Source: Streptomyces armeniacus
Lineage (GTDB): Bacteria; Actinomycetota; Actinomycetes; Streptomycetales; Streptomycetaceae
DNA length: 64,000 nt
Reading direction: 5' to 3'
Assembly: GCF_003355155.1 (NCBI RefSeq)
Contig: NZ_CP031320.1
Coordinates: 1,598,369 to 1,662,368 of the forward strand
Shown here: positions 23,773 to 32,577 of the stretch, one piece after another
Layout of the letters: the number at the start of each line of letters is the position of its first letter
Position numbering within the stretch: position 1 is the stretch's first letter
Translations under genes and position numbers: made by a program
The notes under the pieces: generated by a model
Database searches by the model: none
What the model saw: only the letters and a program-made list of their open reading frames with translations
Told to the model about the DNA's origin: nothing

Positions 23773-24585
23773 GTGGCAGCGCTGTCGGGAGTGGACGGCA
23801 AGGGAATCATCGTCACCGGAGGCGGCGGCGGGCTCGGCTCGGCCATGGCCGCCGAGCTGTGCCGGCTGGGGGCGCGGGTGGTGGTCAGCGGACGTACGAA
23901 GGACACGCTGGACGCGACCGTCGAGGCCGTCGACGCCGAGCTGGGCCCGGGCCGGGCGTTCGCGGTCACCGCGGACGTCCGCGACCCGGCGTCGGTCGAG
24001 GCCATGGCCGGCCGGGCGACGGAGCTGCTCGGCGCGGTCGACGGCCTGGTCAACAACGCCTCCGGACTCTTCCCGGTCAAGGCCGAGGAGCTGACCCCCA
24101 ACGGCTTCGACGCCGTCGTCAGAATCGTCCTCAACGGGACCTGGCACTGCACCTCCGAGGTCGCGCGCCGCTGGCTGGCGGCCGGCCGCGGGGGAGCGGT
24201 GGTCAACCTCCTCACCCCGTACGCGTGGACGGGCGCGCCCGGCATCGTGCACAACGCCTCCGCGAAGGGCGGCGTCCTGGCCATGACCCGCACGCTGGGC
24301 GCCGAGTGGTCCGGGCACGGGGTGCGCGTCAACGCCGTCGCCCCCGGCTGGATGCCGGTCGGCGGCACGGACTTCCTGGCGGGCGACCCCGCCGTACGTC
24401 AGCGGCTGATCGACGCGATCCCGGCCGGGCGCCTGCTGAAGCCCGAGGAGACGGCGCGCGCCGTGGCGTACCTCCTGTCCGACGACGCGTCCTACGTGGT
24501 CGGCGAGGTGCTGACCATCGACGGCGGGCACCATCTGTCCAAGGGTCTCTACGAGTTCACGGACGAGCTTCCCGGGCGCTCGTAG
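23773..24585 (+). CDS. SDR-family 2,4-dienoyl-CoA reductase-like protein, without the usual Tyr
   Basis: A 270-residue SDR with TGGGGGLG at the NAD(P) site and VNNASG. The usual YxxxK is replaced by VHNASAKGG, so the catalytic Tyr is absent at its normal place. The surrounding MTRTLGAEWSGHGVRVNAVA and the APG..GGT segment resemble peroxisomal-type 2,4-dienoyl-CoA reductases, which use a different active site. It would therefore reduce a dienoyl-CoA with NADPH. GTG 23773 is the start because AAAGGGG precedes it. It is the last gene of the mutase operon and ends before the hairpin at 24606-24645. Confidence 0.82.
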   Translation: MAALSGVDGKGIIVTGGGGGLGSAMAAELCRLGARVVVSGRTKDTLDATVEAVDAELGPGRAFAVTADVRDPASVEAMAGRATELLGAVDGLVNNASGLFPVKAEELTPNGFDAVVRIVLNGTWHCTSEVARRWLAAGRGGAVVNLLTPYAWTGAPGIVHNASAKGGVLAMTRTLGAEWSGHGVRVNAVAPGWMPVGGTDFLAGDPAVRQRLIDAIPAGRLLKPEETARAVAYLLSDDASYVVGEVLTIDGGHHLSKGLYEFTDELPGRS

Positions 24586-24605
24586 CGCCGTGGCCCGGCA
24601 GCGAG

Positions 24606-24645
24606 GAGCGGCGGGAACCCCGAGGCCCGGGGGCTCCCGCCGCTC
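24606..24645. terminator. Bidirectional terminator hairpin
   Basis: GAGCGGCGGGA (24606-24616) and TCCCGCCGCTC (24635-24645) form an 11-bp perfect stem with an 18-base loop between the convergent SDR and NTF2-like genes. Confidence 0.75.
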
Positions 24646-24679
24646 GTCGTGGCCGCGTCGTGTTGTGGCGGCGGTGCGC

Positions 24680-25135
24680 TCAGCCGTCCGCCGCCGACCT
24701 CGGATGGGCGTAGTGGCGGCTGGTGCCGCCAGGGGTGCCGCGCTGGAGGAAAGCGAAGGTCCGCCGGGCGAACCTCCAGCCCTCCGGGGTCCGTACCAGC
24801 TCGTCGGTGTAGACGCCGGTGAACGCGAAGGCGTTGCCGTCGGCGTCCACCGCGTTCTCGGTGAGGTACCAGGTGGCGGTCGCCGTGTCGCCGCTGACGT
24901 CGGCATGGCCGCTGTGGGTGAGCTGGACGAGGTGCGCGAAGTTCCCCAGCAGCTTGCGCAGGAGGGCGGCGATCGCTTCCCGGCCGGCCGCCACCGGCAC
25001 GCCGGGCACGTGCCACTCGCCGTCCTCGGCGAACAGGCCGGCCAGGTCCTCCGGCGCGCGCCGGTTGACGGCGTCGGTGAAGCGCGCGGTCAGTTCGCGG
25101 ATCTCGAGCCGGCCGGCGGGGTCGTCGGAAATCAA
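24680..25135 (-). CDS. NTF2-like / SnoaL-fold protein
   Basis: A 151-residue cone-fold protein of the nuclear transport factor 2-like superfamily, recognised by the IRELTARFTDAVNRRAPEDLAGLF opening helix pattern (shown only in part), the DGEWHVPG strand and a C-terminal TPEGWRFARRTF strand. Members include steroid isomerase-like and dehydratase enzymes such as the scytalone dehydratase and LinA relatives, and many without known activity. The start is taken as TTG 25135, with GAGGAG 7 bases upstream. It is the last gene of a four-gene operon starting at 28489. An isomerase or dehydratase on a ring intermediate is possible but not shown. Confidence 0.8.
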   Translation of the reverse strand: MISDDPAGRLEIRELTARFTDAVNRRAPEDLAGLFAEDGEWHVPGVPVAAGREAIAALLRKLLGNFAHLVQLTHSGHADVSGDTATATWYLTENAVDADGNAFAFTGVYTDELVRTPEGWRFARRTFAFLQRGTPGGTSRHYAHPRSAADG

Positions 25136-25194
25136 GGGAACACTCCTCGGGTGAGCACGGACAGGCGGAGGGACAACGCGGGGACCGGCGCGGC

Positions 25195-25722
25195 TCAGCG
25201 GCTCGGGATGCCGCAGCCGTTGGGCGCCGTGCCCGCGAGTACGTCGTCGAGCGTGTAGCCCGCGGCCGGACCGTGGTCCGGCCCCGGGCGCGCGATCTGG
25301 AGCAGCGTGCCGTGGGCTTCGCGGGGGTGGAGGAAGACCTCGTGCCACTCGGGGTCGGCTTCGGAGGCTCCGTGCACGCGGTAGCCGAGCCCTTCCAGCG
25401 ACGTGATGGTCCGGTCCATGTCCTGCCGTACGAGGAAGGTGACATGGTGCAGGCCGCCCAGCGGGCTGCGCCGGAAGAAGCTGTCCAGGAACGCCGAACC
25501 CGGCAGCGGCTCGAGGAGTTCGATCCTGCCGCCGCCGCGGAAGCTCAGCTGGAGACCGCGGTAGCCGACCCGTACGTTGTCGCCGCCGAGGTGGAACTCG
25601 CCGCCGAGCGTGTCCCGGTAGAGCGGCAGCAGGTCCCGGATACGGCGGGCGGCCACCGCGGCGTGGTCGAACTCGGCGTCCAGCGGAAGCCCGGCCGGGA
25701 GCGGGGCGTGGGGCGCGGTCAC
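25195..25722 (-). CDS. VOC-superfamily protein, methylmalonyl-CoA epimerase / glyoxalase-like
   Basis: A 175-residue protein with two betaalphabetabetabeta modules. Three of the four metal positions of methylmalonyl-CoA epimerases look usable: His in AEFDHAAVA, Glu in RIELLEP and His in LHHVTF. The fourth, usually Glu, is Gln in TLLQIARPG. It could epimerise the alpha carbon of a branched acyl-CoA so that the right isomer reaches a dehydrogenase or the B12 mutase. GTG 25722 overlaps the acyl-CoA dehydrogenase stop (GTGA), so the two proteins are made together. The function is not proven. Confidence 0.78.
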   Translation of the reverse strand: MTAPHAPLPAGLPLDAEFDHAAVAARRIRDLLPLYRDTLGGEFHLGGDNVRVGYRGLQLSFRGGGRIELLEPLPGSAFLDSFFRRSPLGGLHHVTFLVRQDMDRTITSLEGLGYRVHGASEADPEWHEVFLHPREAHGTLLQIARPGPDHGPAAGYTLDDVLAGTAPNGCGIPSR

Positions 25723-26870
25723 AGGCCGCGCCGGCCGAGCTGCTTGGCGATCGTGTTGCGCATGATCTGGTTCGTCCCGCCGGCGATCTCGTACAACTTG
25801 GTCTCGCGCCAGTACCGTTCCATGCCGTACTCGATCATGTAGCTGTAGCCGCCGAGGATCTGCATGCCGCGGTTGGCGCACCGGGTGCCGGCCTCGGAGC
25901 CGTGCACCTTCGCCATCGACGCCTCCATCGTGCAGTCCAGACCCCGGTCGAGCCGCCACGCGGCCTGCCAGGTGAGCAGGCGTGCGGTCTGCACGTCCAT
26001 CGCCATGTCGGCGAGCATGTGCCCGACCGCCTGGTGCTCGATGATCGGCTTGCCGAACTGGACGCGCTCCTTGGCGTACTTCAGCGCCATGTCGAGCGCG
26101 CCCTGCCCCAGGCCGGTGCCCTCGGCACCGACGTAGATCCGTTCGGCGTCGAGCAGGCCGAAGATGATCGCCACGCCGTCGCCGAGTTCGCCGACGAGGT
26201 TCTCCTTCGGCACCCGGACGTCGCTGAGGAAGACCTCGCAGGTGTGGGTGGACTGGCCGGCGAGTTTGCGCAGCGTTCCGATCGAGACCCCGGGTGCCTC
26301 CCTGGGAATCAGCAGGACGGACAGGCCCTTGGAGGCCGAGGCGCCGGGCTCGGTACGGACGAATGCGAAGAGGTAGTCGGCCGTGTCCGCGCCGGTGGTG
26401 AACACCTTCTGGCCGTTCACGACGAAGTCGTCGCCGTCGCGTGTCGCCCTCGTGGACAGGTGCGTGAGATCCGAGCCGGCCTCCGGCTCGCTCAGGCCCA
26501 TGGCCATCCGCATGGTCCCGGCGGCGATCTGCGGCAGCAGCTCCTTCCGCTGCTCCTCCGTCCCGAACCGGGCGATGCCCTTGGCGCAGAACGTGGCCGT
26601 GGGCAGCCAGGCGTACGCGAGTGCTGCGCTCGCGCGGGCGACCTCCTCGACGGCGATGCACAGGGAGATCTGATCGGCCGCGGAGCCGCCGTACTCCTCG
26701 CCGAACGCCATGCCGCACAGGCCGAGTCCGGCGGCCTTCCGGTACAGCTCGGTGTTGAACTCCTCCTCCCGGTCGTACCGCGCCACCTCCTCGACCGGTG
26801 CCTCCGCCTCGAAGAAGGCCCGCAGGGTCTCCCGCAGCTGCTGATGCTCCGTACTGATCGTGAAGTCCAT
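25719..26870 (-). CDS. Acyl-CoA dehydrogenase (third in the island)
   Basis: A 383-residue FAD-dependent acyl-CoA dehydrogenase with MGLSEPEAGSDL, VQFGKPI and the C-terminal LGGYSYMIEYGMERYWRETK segment. The EGT catalytic motif reads AGGTNQIM, so the common Glu is Gly and the base must come from another helix, as in isovaleryl- or long-chain-type enzymes. It is coupled to the epimerase-like gene downstream and follows the acyl-CoA synthetase gene by 41 bases. The operon is synthetase, dehydrogenase, VOC protein, NTF2-like protein. Confidence 0.9.
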   Translation of the reverse strand: MDFTISTEHQQLRETLRAFFEAEAPVEEVARYDREEEFNTELYRKAAGLGLCGMAFGEEYGGSAADQISLCIAVEEVARASAALAYAWLPTATFCAKGIARFGTEEQRKELLPQIAAGTMRMAMGLSEPEAGSDLTHLSTRATRDGDDFVVNGQKVFTTGADTADYLFAFVRTEPGASASKGLSVLLIPREAPGVSIGTLRKLAGQSTHTCEVFLSDVRVPKENLVGELGDGVAIIFGLLDAERIYVGAEGTGLGQGALDMALKYAKERVQFGKPIIEHQAVGHMLADMAMDVQTARLLTWQAAWRLDRGLDCTMEASMAKVHGSEAGTRCANRGMQILGGYSYMIEYGMERYWRETKLYEIAGGTNQIMRNTIAKQLGRRGL

Positions 26871-26911
26871 TCCGTCTCCCGTCCGGCTCCTGGGTCGTCT
26901 GCCGGCGCCGG

Positions 26912-28489
26912 TCAGGCTCCGGCATGCTCGGTCTGTCCGGGCAGGCCGTCATGCCGCCCGCGGAGGTCCTTCTTGAGGATCTTTCCGGTGGCGCTCATCG
27001 GCAGCTGCTCGAGGAACTCCACGGAGCGGGGCTTCTTGTAGCCGGACAGCCGCTCGGCCGCGAAGGCCATCAGCTCGTCCTCGGTCACGGCGGACCCGGG
27101 TCTGCGGCGCACCACCGCGTGTATGGCCTCGCCCCAGGTCTCGTGCGGGACACCGATCACGGCTGCCTGTTCCACGTCCGGGTGCCCCTGGAGGACGCGT
27201 TCGACCTCCACGCTGAACACGTTGATGCCACCGGTGATGATCATGTCCTTGAGCCGGTCCACGATGGTGATGAAGCCCTCGGTGTCGACGACCGCGACAT
27301 CACCGGTCTTGAACCACTCGCCTTCGCGGCTACTGCGGGTCTCCTCGTCCATCCGGAAGTAGCCGGGGGAGATGGAGTCACCGCTCAGCCAGATCTCGCC
27401 GGAGGTCCTGCCGTCGTGCGGCACGTCGTCACCGGCGGGGCCGACCACGCGCAGCCTGATCAGCACGTTGGGCTTGCCGACCGTGGAGAGCCGCCGCACC
27501 TGTTCCTCGGTGCCCTCGGTGAACTGGTTCTCGGGGCGCAGCACGGCGCCGCACGAGTAGCTCTCGGCCATGCCGTAGAGCGGGAAGAACACGTCGCCGA
27601 TCATCTCGCGGGCGCGTCTCAGCACATCGAGTACGTACGGGGAGCCGCCGGAGATGATCCCGCGCAGGCTGGACATGTCGTACCGCTCGATACCGGGCTG
27701 CCCGACGACCATCTGCACCATCGTGGGCACGATGATGGTGTTGGTGACGCCGTACTCCTGGACCAGCCGCGGGAACTCCGCCGGGTCGAAGGCCGGGGGC
27801 ACCACCGTGCGGCCGCCCTTCATCAGCACCGGGTGCAGCCCCGCCGGGCCTCCCGGGTTGAAGAAGTACGGGATGCACTGGAGCCCCGTGCCCCGTTCGG
27901 GGATGGGCAGCTCGGCGAGCCAGTTGAGCATCGCCGCGAGCGCGTTGCGGTGGGTGAGGACGGCGGCCTTGGGTATGCCCGTGGTGCCGCTGGTGGCGCC
28001 GAGCTGGTAGGTGTCCTCCTCGTGCACGGGCACCGCCGGATCGTCCGCGCGCGCCCGGCCCAGCAGGTCCTCCAGGTCCAGGTCGAAGCCGTGGTCGCCG
28101 CCGAACCCGATCACGTGCCGGACCGTCGGGACGTCCGGCAGCCAGGCGCGGGCGGCCCGCGCCAGCTCGGCGTGTACGAGGACGGCCTGCGGCTCGACGT
28201 AGGCGAGATACGAGGAGATCTCGTACGGCGCGAGGCGGATGTTCGTCGCGGCGCCGATGATGCCGGACTTGGCTGTCGCGAAGAAGAACTCGACGTACTC
28301 CCCGCAGTTCGGAGCGAAGACCGCGATCCGGTCCCCCTTCACCAGTCCCAGCCCCAGCAGCGCGTGGGCGAACCTGTTCGTGCGGACGTCCAGTTCGGAC
28401 CACGAGTGGGTGGTCCCGCCGGGGACCACTACCGCGTCCTGCTCGCCGAAGAACCGTGCGTTGTGGCGGACGATGTCGCTGACCAGCAT
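26912..28489 (-). CDS. AMP-forming acyl-CoA synthetase (FadD-like), copy 1
   Basis: A 525-residue adenylate-forming ligase that activates a carboxylic acid with ATP and CoA. The phosphate-binding loop is ATSGTTGIPKAAVLTH, the core motif YGMAES, the hinge TGDVAVVDTEGFITIVDR, and the catalytic Lys lies in SATGKILKKDL near the C terminus. AAGGAG lies 9 bases upstream of the start. It heads a four-gene operon, with operator H in the gap to the divergent second synthetase. It is a candidate for the first, activating step of the pathway. Confidence 0.92.
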   Translation of the reverse strand: MLVSDIVRHNARFFGEQDAVVVPGGTTHSWSELDVRTNRFAHALLGLGLVKGDRIAVFAPNCGEYVEFFFATAKSGIIGAATNIRLAPYEISSYLAYVEPQAVLVHAELARAARAWLPDVPTVRHVIGFGGDHGFDLDLEDLLGRARADDPAVPVHEEDTYQLGATSGTTGIPKAAVLTHRNALAAMLNWLAELPIPERGTGLQCIPYFFNPGGPAGLHPVLMKGGRTVVPPAFDPAEFPRLVQEYGVTNTIIVPTMVQMVVGQPGIERYDMSSLRGIISGGSPYVLDVLRRAREMIGDVFFPLYGMAESYSCGAVLRPENQFTEGTEEQVRRLSTVGKPNVLIRLRVVGPAGDDVPHDGRTSGEIWLSGDSISPGYFRMDEETRSSREGEWFKTGDVAVVDTEGFITIVDRLKDMIITGGINVFSVEVERVLQGHPDVEQAAVIGVPHETWGEAIHAVVRRRPGSAVTEDELMAFAAERLSGYKKPRSVEFLEQLPMSATGKILKKDLRGRHDGLPGQTEHAGA

Positions 28490-28542
28490 CTACGCGCTCC
28501 TTGCCTGTCGAGCCCTGGCGCTCCCGGTGACGCCAATGTAAC

Positions 28543-28573
28543 TTGACTTAACGCTGTACGTAAGATGTAGATC
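28543..28573 (+). promoter_or_regulatory. MerR-type promoter of the second acyl-CoA synthetase gene
   Basis: TTGACT (28543-28548) and TAGATC (28568-28573) are 19 bases apart, longer than the normal 17, with operator H inside the spacer. Long 19-20-bp spacers are typical of promoters activated by MerR-family proteins. Confidence 0.6.
28548..28564. promoter_or_regulatory. Regulon operator H
   Basis: TTAACG-CTGTA-CGTAAG between the two divergent acyl-CoA synthetase genes. It could control both directions. Confidence 0.76.
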
Positions 28574-28597
28574 GCAGCTTTCTCAGGGGGCGGTGAC

Positions 28598-30109
28598 ATG
28601 AGGTATCTCGATCTTGTCCGGGGCCCGGCGGCCAGGTTCCGCGACAAGTCCGCGGTGGTGGGGAACGGCCGGCGGCTCTCCTTCGCCGAGCTGCACGACC
28701 GGGTGGGCCGGCTCGGCACGGTCCTGCGCGGACTGGGGGTGAAGCCCGGTGACCGGGTGGCGCTGCTCGCCGCGAACGAGCTGGAATACCTGGAGATCCA
28801 GGCCGCCTGCCTGCGCTTCGGATTCGCTCTCGTGCCGGTGAACGTACGCCTCACCGAGCACGAGCTGCGCTTCATCCTTTCCGACTGCACGCCGACTTTG
28901 CTAGTGGTGGGACGCGACGAAGAGGAACGCGCGGCTCCGCTCGCCGCCGAGACGGGGATCCCACGGATGCTGGGACTGGGCGATCCCGGCGCCATCCCCT
29001 CCTACGACACCGCCCTGGCGGCCGCGGCCCCCGACGAGGGCGGCGGACCCGGCGACCCCGGCCTGCCCGCGACCATCCTGTACACCTCCGGTACGACGGG
29101 CTCGCCGAAGGGAGCGGTCATCGACCGCCTGGGGTTCACCGCCCGCGTGCTCGTCAACGCGGTGGAGCTCGGCGCGCGTCCGGACGATGTGCACCAGGCC
29201 AGCCTGCCGATGTTCCACATCGCGGCGTTCCTCTCGTACGCGTACACCGCGGTCGGCGGGACGGTGGTGATGCTGCCGGAGTTCAAGCCCGCCCTCGCGC
29301 TGCGCACGATGGAGCGGGAGCGCGTCACCTCGACGGTCCTGGTGCCGACGACCATCGCGATGCTGCTGGACAGCCCGGCCGCCGCCGGCGCCGACCTCTC
29401 CGCGCTGCGCCTGATGATCTACGGCGGCTCAGCCATCGAACCGGGCCCGCTGCGGCGCGCCATGGAGCGGCTGGGCTGCGATTTCCACCAGCAGTACGGC
29501 ATGACCGAGACCGGCGGCCAGACCATCCTCCGTCCGGCAGATCACGACCCCGGGGACGCCGAAAGGCTCGCCTCCGCCGGAACCGAGGCGGTCGGCCTGG
29601 AGGTCGGCATCGTGGACGGGGACGACGTGCCGGTCCCGCGGGGCGAGGTCGGTGAGATCGTCTGCCGCGGGCCGTCGGTCATGGTGGGCTACTGGAACCG
29701 TCCCGAGGCGACGGCGGAGGCCCTGCGCGGCGGCTGGATGCACACCGGCGACCTCGGCTACCGCGACGACCGCGGCTGCCTCCACATCACCGACCGGCGC
29801 AACGACATGATCATCACGGGTGGCGAGAACGTGTACCCGCGCGAGGTGGAGGCCGCGCTCGCCGACCACCCCGGCATCTCCGAGCTGGCGGTCGTCGGGA
29901 CGCCCGACCCCAGGTGGGGCCAGGTGGTCACCGCCGTCCTCGTCGGTCCGGCGCCCCCGGACGGGGAACTGAGCGACTGGGCCCGGGAACGGCTGGCGGG
30001 CTTCAAGGTGCCGCGCCGCTGGGTGCGCGTGGACACGCTGCCCCGCAACGTCACCGGCAAGGTGCTCAAGCACCGGCTGCGCAGCGACCTGTCCCGAACC
30101 GAGGACTGA
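28598..30109 (+). CDS. AMP-forming acyl-CoA synthetase (FadD-like), copy 2
   Basis: A 503-residue adenylate-forming ligase, divergent from the one at 26912. It has YTSGTTGSPKGAV at the phosphate loop, YGMTETGG, the hinge HTGDLGYRDDRGCLHITDR and the catalytic Lys in NVTGKVLKHRL. The two ligases are clearly different in sequence, so they may activate two different acids, for example the imported substrate and a released intermediate. The transcript is monocistronic, facing the convergent crotonase operon. Confidence 0.92.
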   Translation: MRYLDLVRGPAARFRDKSAVVGNGRRLSFAELHDRVGRLGTVLRGLGVKPGDRVALLAANELEYLEIQAACLRFGFALVPVNVRLTEHELRFILSDCTPTLLVVGRDEEERAAPLAAETGIPRMLGLGDPGAIPSYDTALAAAAPDEGGGPGDPGLPATILYTSGTTGSPKGAVIDRLGFTARVLVNAVELGARPDDVHQASLPMFHIAAFLSYAYTAVGGTVVMLPEFKPALALRTMERERVTSTVLVPTTIAMLLDSPAAAGADLSALRLMIYGGSAIEPGPLRRAMERLGCDFHQQYGMTETGGQTILRPADHDPGDAERLASAGTEAVGLEVGIVDGDDVPVPRGEVGEIVCRGPSVMVGYWNRPEATAEALRGGWMHTGDLGYRDDRGCLHITDRRNDMIITGGENVYPREVEAALADHPGISELAVVGTPDPRWGQVVTAVLVGPAPPDGELSDWARERLAGFKVPRRWVRVDTLPRNVTGKVLKHRLRSDLSRTED

Positions 30110-30198
30110 CGCGTACGGGCGAGGGTCGCGGGGGTCAGCGATGCAGAGGCTCAGCGGGCAGGCGGACCGGCGGACCGACGGGCCGGCGAGCCGGCGGG

Positions 30199-30978
30199 TC
30201 ACTCACCGAGGAAGTCGGCCGGACGCCGTTCGAGGAAGGAACGGACGCCTTCGGTGAAGTCGTGGGTGTCCCACAGCTCGGTGACCCGCCGCTGCTCCAG
30301 GTCCAGCTGTTCCGCGAGGCCCAGCGTCGTCGCCCGGTCGAGCAGCTCCCGGATCCGTACGAGCGCCAGCGGGGCCGTGCCCGTCAGCGTCGCGGCCAGC
30401 TCCTGTGCGGCCGCCGTCGCCGCGCCGTCGGCCACCGCCTCCTCGGCGAGCCCCAGGGCCACCGCGGCCTCGGCCCCGACGGGCCGGTTGCGCAGTAGCA
30501 GCGAGGCCGCCCGTGCCGTGCCGAGCATCCGGGTCAGGAAGTACGACACACCGCCGTCCGGGGACGCCCCGATGGCCGTGTAGCCGGGGACCAGCCGGGC
30601 GCTCCGGCCGAGCACCCGCAGATCGGCCGCGAGCGCCAGCCCGAGGCCGGCGCCGACCGCGGGCCCCTCGACCGCCGCCACCAGCGGAACCGGCAGCTGC
30701 CGCAGCCGCTTGACGGTGCCGTGCAGCCCTTCCACCAGCGGGGTGAGGGCGGTGTGCGGGTCGCCGGCCAGGGCGCGGTCGACCAGGGACAGGTCGGCCC
30801 CCGCGCAGAAGGCCGTGCCACGGCCGGTCAGCACCAGGGCCCGGGCGCCCTCCCCGACCAGGGACGCGGCCGCTTCTCCGAGCGACCGTACGAGCTCGAC
30901 GGTCAGGGCGTTGAGCTGCTCGGGCCGGTTCAGCGCGATGGTGCCGACGCGGTCTGCGAGTGAGGTGTCCAGGGACAT
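30199..30978 (-). CDS. Crotonase-family enzyme, PaaG-like isomerase
   Basis: A 259-residue crotonase. GTAFCAGADLS forms the oxyanion hole. The first hydratase Glu is replaced (GPAVGAGLGLALAAD) and there is no Glu in the second motif, but GASPDGGVSYFL carries an Asp, the residue used by PaaG-type isomerases. I therefore call it an isomerase, for instance moving a double bond or opening a strained ring intermediate. ATG 30978 is chosen over 31038 because of a GGAGGAGA-like site. It ends the operon that begins at 32536, 23 bases behind the kinase gene. Confidence 0.84.
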   Translation of the reverse strand: MSLDTSLADRVGTIALNRPEQLNALTVELVRSLGEAAASLVGEGARALVLTGRGTAFCAGADLSLVDRALAGDPHTALTPLVEGLHGTVKRLRQLPVPLVAAVEGPAVGAGLGLALAADLRVLGRSARLVPGYTAIGASPDGGVSYFLTRMLGTARAASLLLRNRPVGAEAAVALGLAEEAVADGAATAAAQELAATLTGTAPLALVRIRELLDRATTLGLAEQLDLEQRRVTELWDTHDFTEGVRSFLERRPADFLGE

Positions 30979-31001
30979 GCGTGTCTCCTCCCGCGAAGGG
31001 C

Positions 31002-32024
31002 TCAGTAACCGATGGTGCGCAGGCCGTGGTCCATGCACATGTAGGGGACGCCCATGCCGAGGCGGACGAACGTGGCGTCTCGCACGCCGTCCGGGCCGAA
31101 CTCGCTCAGCAGCGGGAACGAGGTGCAGACGTACTCGGCGTCGATGAAGACCGAGTAGTACCTGATCCGTTCCTCGTCGACGCGCAGGCCACTGGCCCGC
31201 TCGTAGATCTCGAACATCTCGTCACGCGGCAGCAGCGCGTCCGCGCCCCGCCACAGGGCCGACGCCCAGTCCTTCATGGGGTCGCCGAGGTGAGCCTGCT
31301 CCCAGTCCGTGAGGGCCACCACCCGGTCCCCGCTGTAGATGAAGTTGCCGACGCCGACATCACCCCACACCAGGGAGGTGCGCTGGACCTCGGCCGGGGC
31401 GTTCCGCTTCAGCCAGGAGAACAGCGCCTCCACCACGGGCATGGGTTCGGGGTCCGCCACGCGGTAGGCCGCCTCGTAGTGGGCCAGTTCGAGCAGGGCG
31501 CAGTCCTCCGGCCGCCGGGGTACGGACATGAAGTCCCCGAAGCCCGCACCCTCCCAGTCGAGGGTGTGCACGCCGGCGAGCCGTTCGGCGAGATGGGCGC
31601 CGATCCGCCGGCGCATCTCCTCGTTGCCCGGCGCGAACAGCTTCCCCGCGGACGCGGAGCCCGGCACGGTGCGGCGGATGTAGAAGGGTGCGCGGCCGAT
31701 CAGCGAGGGGTCCGTCTCGTACCAGAGGGTCTCGGCGACCGGGACGTGTGTCGGGGTCAGGGCGGCGAAGGTGCGGTACTCGCGCTCGAGGGTGACCGGG
31801 ACGACGGAGCCCTCCGGGTGGTCCACCCGGAGCGTGAGCGCGTCGGTGAACGGTTCGCCGCCGCGTACTCCGGTGACGTCGGCGAACCAGGTCTGACGCG
31901 ACATCCCGCCGACGTTGCGCTTGAGCGAGGTGACCTCGAGCGAGTCCGCCCCGAGCCGGTCGCGCAGGTAGGCGCCGACCTCACGGCTGTCGAGATCCGG
32001 TGCCGCGTGCTGGCCGGCGCTCAT
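31002..32024 (-). CDS. APH-family phosphotransferase, LvaA-like kinase (second in the island)
   Basis: A 340-residue kinase-fold protein. The nucleotide region is NVGGMSRQTWFAD; the catalytic loop is VWGDVGVGNF, with Trp where aminoglycoside kinases have His but with Asp and Asn kept; the metal Asp is in TDWEQAHLGDP. It is only distantly like the kinase at 13020-14093, so it is not a recent duplicate. The ATG at 32024 overlaps the stop of a 171-residue protein of unknown function. In the levulinate pathway LvaA kinase also needs a small partner, LvaB. I infer that this is another hydroxyacyl-CoA kinase. Confidence 0.82.
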   Translation of the reverse strand: MSAGQHAAPDLDSREVGAYLRDRLGADSLEVTSLKRNVGGMSRQTWFADVTGVRGGEPFTDALTLRVDHPEGSVVPVTLEREYRTFAALTPTHVPVAETLWYETDPSLIGRAPFYIRRTVPGSASAGKLFAPGNEEMRRRIGAHLAERLAGVHTLDWEGAGFGDFMSVPRRPEDCALLELAHYEAAYRVADPEPMPVVEALFSWLKRNAPAEVQRTSLVWGDVGVGNFIYSGDRVVALTDWEQAHLGDPMKDWASALWRGADALLPRDEMFEIYERASGLRVDEERIRYYSVFIDAEYVCTSFPLLSEFGPDGVRDATFVRLGMGVPYMCMDHGLRTIGY

Positions 32025-32536
32025 GACCGCACCGGTCCGAAGGACATGAACAACGGCTCGACCATGGGCCGCATACGGTCGACCTGGCGGCGTATCAGCC
32101 GGTGCACCTCGTCCTTCATCTCCCGCACGGCGGGGATCGCGTCCTCCGGGTCCAGCTCGTCGAGCGTGCGCAGTACGGCGACGACGCCGGCGCGCAGCTC
32201 CTCGTTGCGGGCGGTGGCGCCGCCGGTGCCGTCGGCCCCGCCGCCGGCGTCGGGCAGCAGACCGGCCAGGGCGGCCCAGTCGGGGCCGTCGTCGGCGGCC
32301 GACTCCGCACCCAGCGCGGCGGCGCGGCTGCCGATGGAGGCGAGCACCACGGCCATGTCCGCGCTGTCCTCGGCCAGCGCGTCCGGTTCTCCGGCGAGCC
32401 GGAGTTCCAGGTGCCGCAGGACGAGGTCCATCGCGTTGCCGGTGTAGCGGGCCCAGCGGTCCTCGACGTGGGGGAGGAGGGTGCCGTTGAGGGACAGGCG
32501 GATGCTGGCCAGCAGTTCGGACGGGGACGGTCGCAT
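32021..32536 (-). CDS. Protein of unknown function, coupled to a kinase
   Basis: A 171-residue, mostly helical, acidic protein without a signal peptide or a membrane segment. I do not recognise its family. It begins with SELLASIRLSLNGTLLPHVE and has a Gly/Ala-rich stretch about residues 95-107. The stop overlaps the kinase ATG (ATGA), so the two are translated together. The arrangement looks like the LvaB-LvaA pair, in which the small protein is needed for kinase activity, but I see no clear sequence match to LvaB. It is the first gene after operator I. Confidence 0.75.
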   Translation of the reverse strand: MRPSPSELLASIRLSLNGTLLPHVEDRWARYTGNAMDLVLRHLELRLAGEPDALAEDSADMAVVLASIGSRAAALGAESAADDGPDWAALAGLLPDAGGGADGTGGATARNEELRAGVVAVLRTLDELDPEDAIPAVREMKDEVHRLIRRQVDRMRPMVEPLFMSFGPVRS

Positions 32537-32577
32537 GGGGACCCCTTCGGCCTCGGGAAAGTCCGACGGTTGTGAAT

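Noticed and set aside
30110..30198. GGCGGACC and GCCGGC repeats behind the second acyl-CoA synthetase gene
   Set aside because: Short, imperfect G+C repeats without a clear stem-loop. I could not support a terminator or other element.
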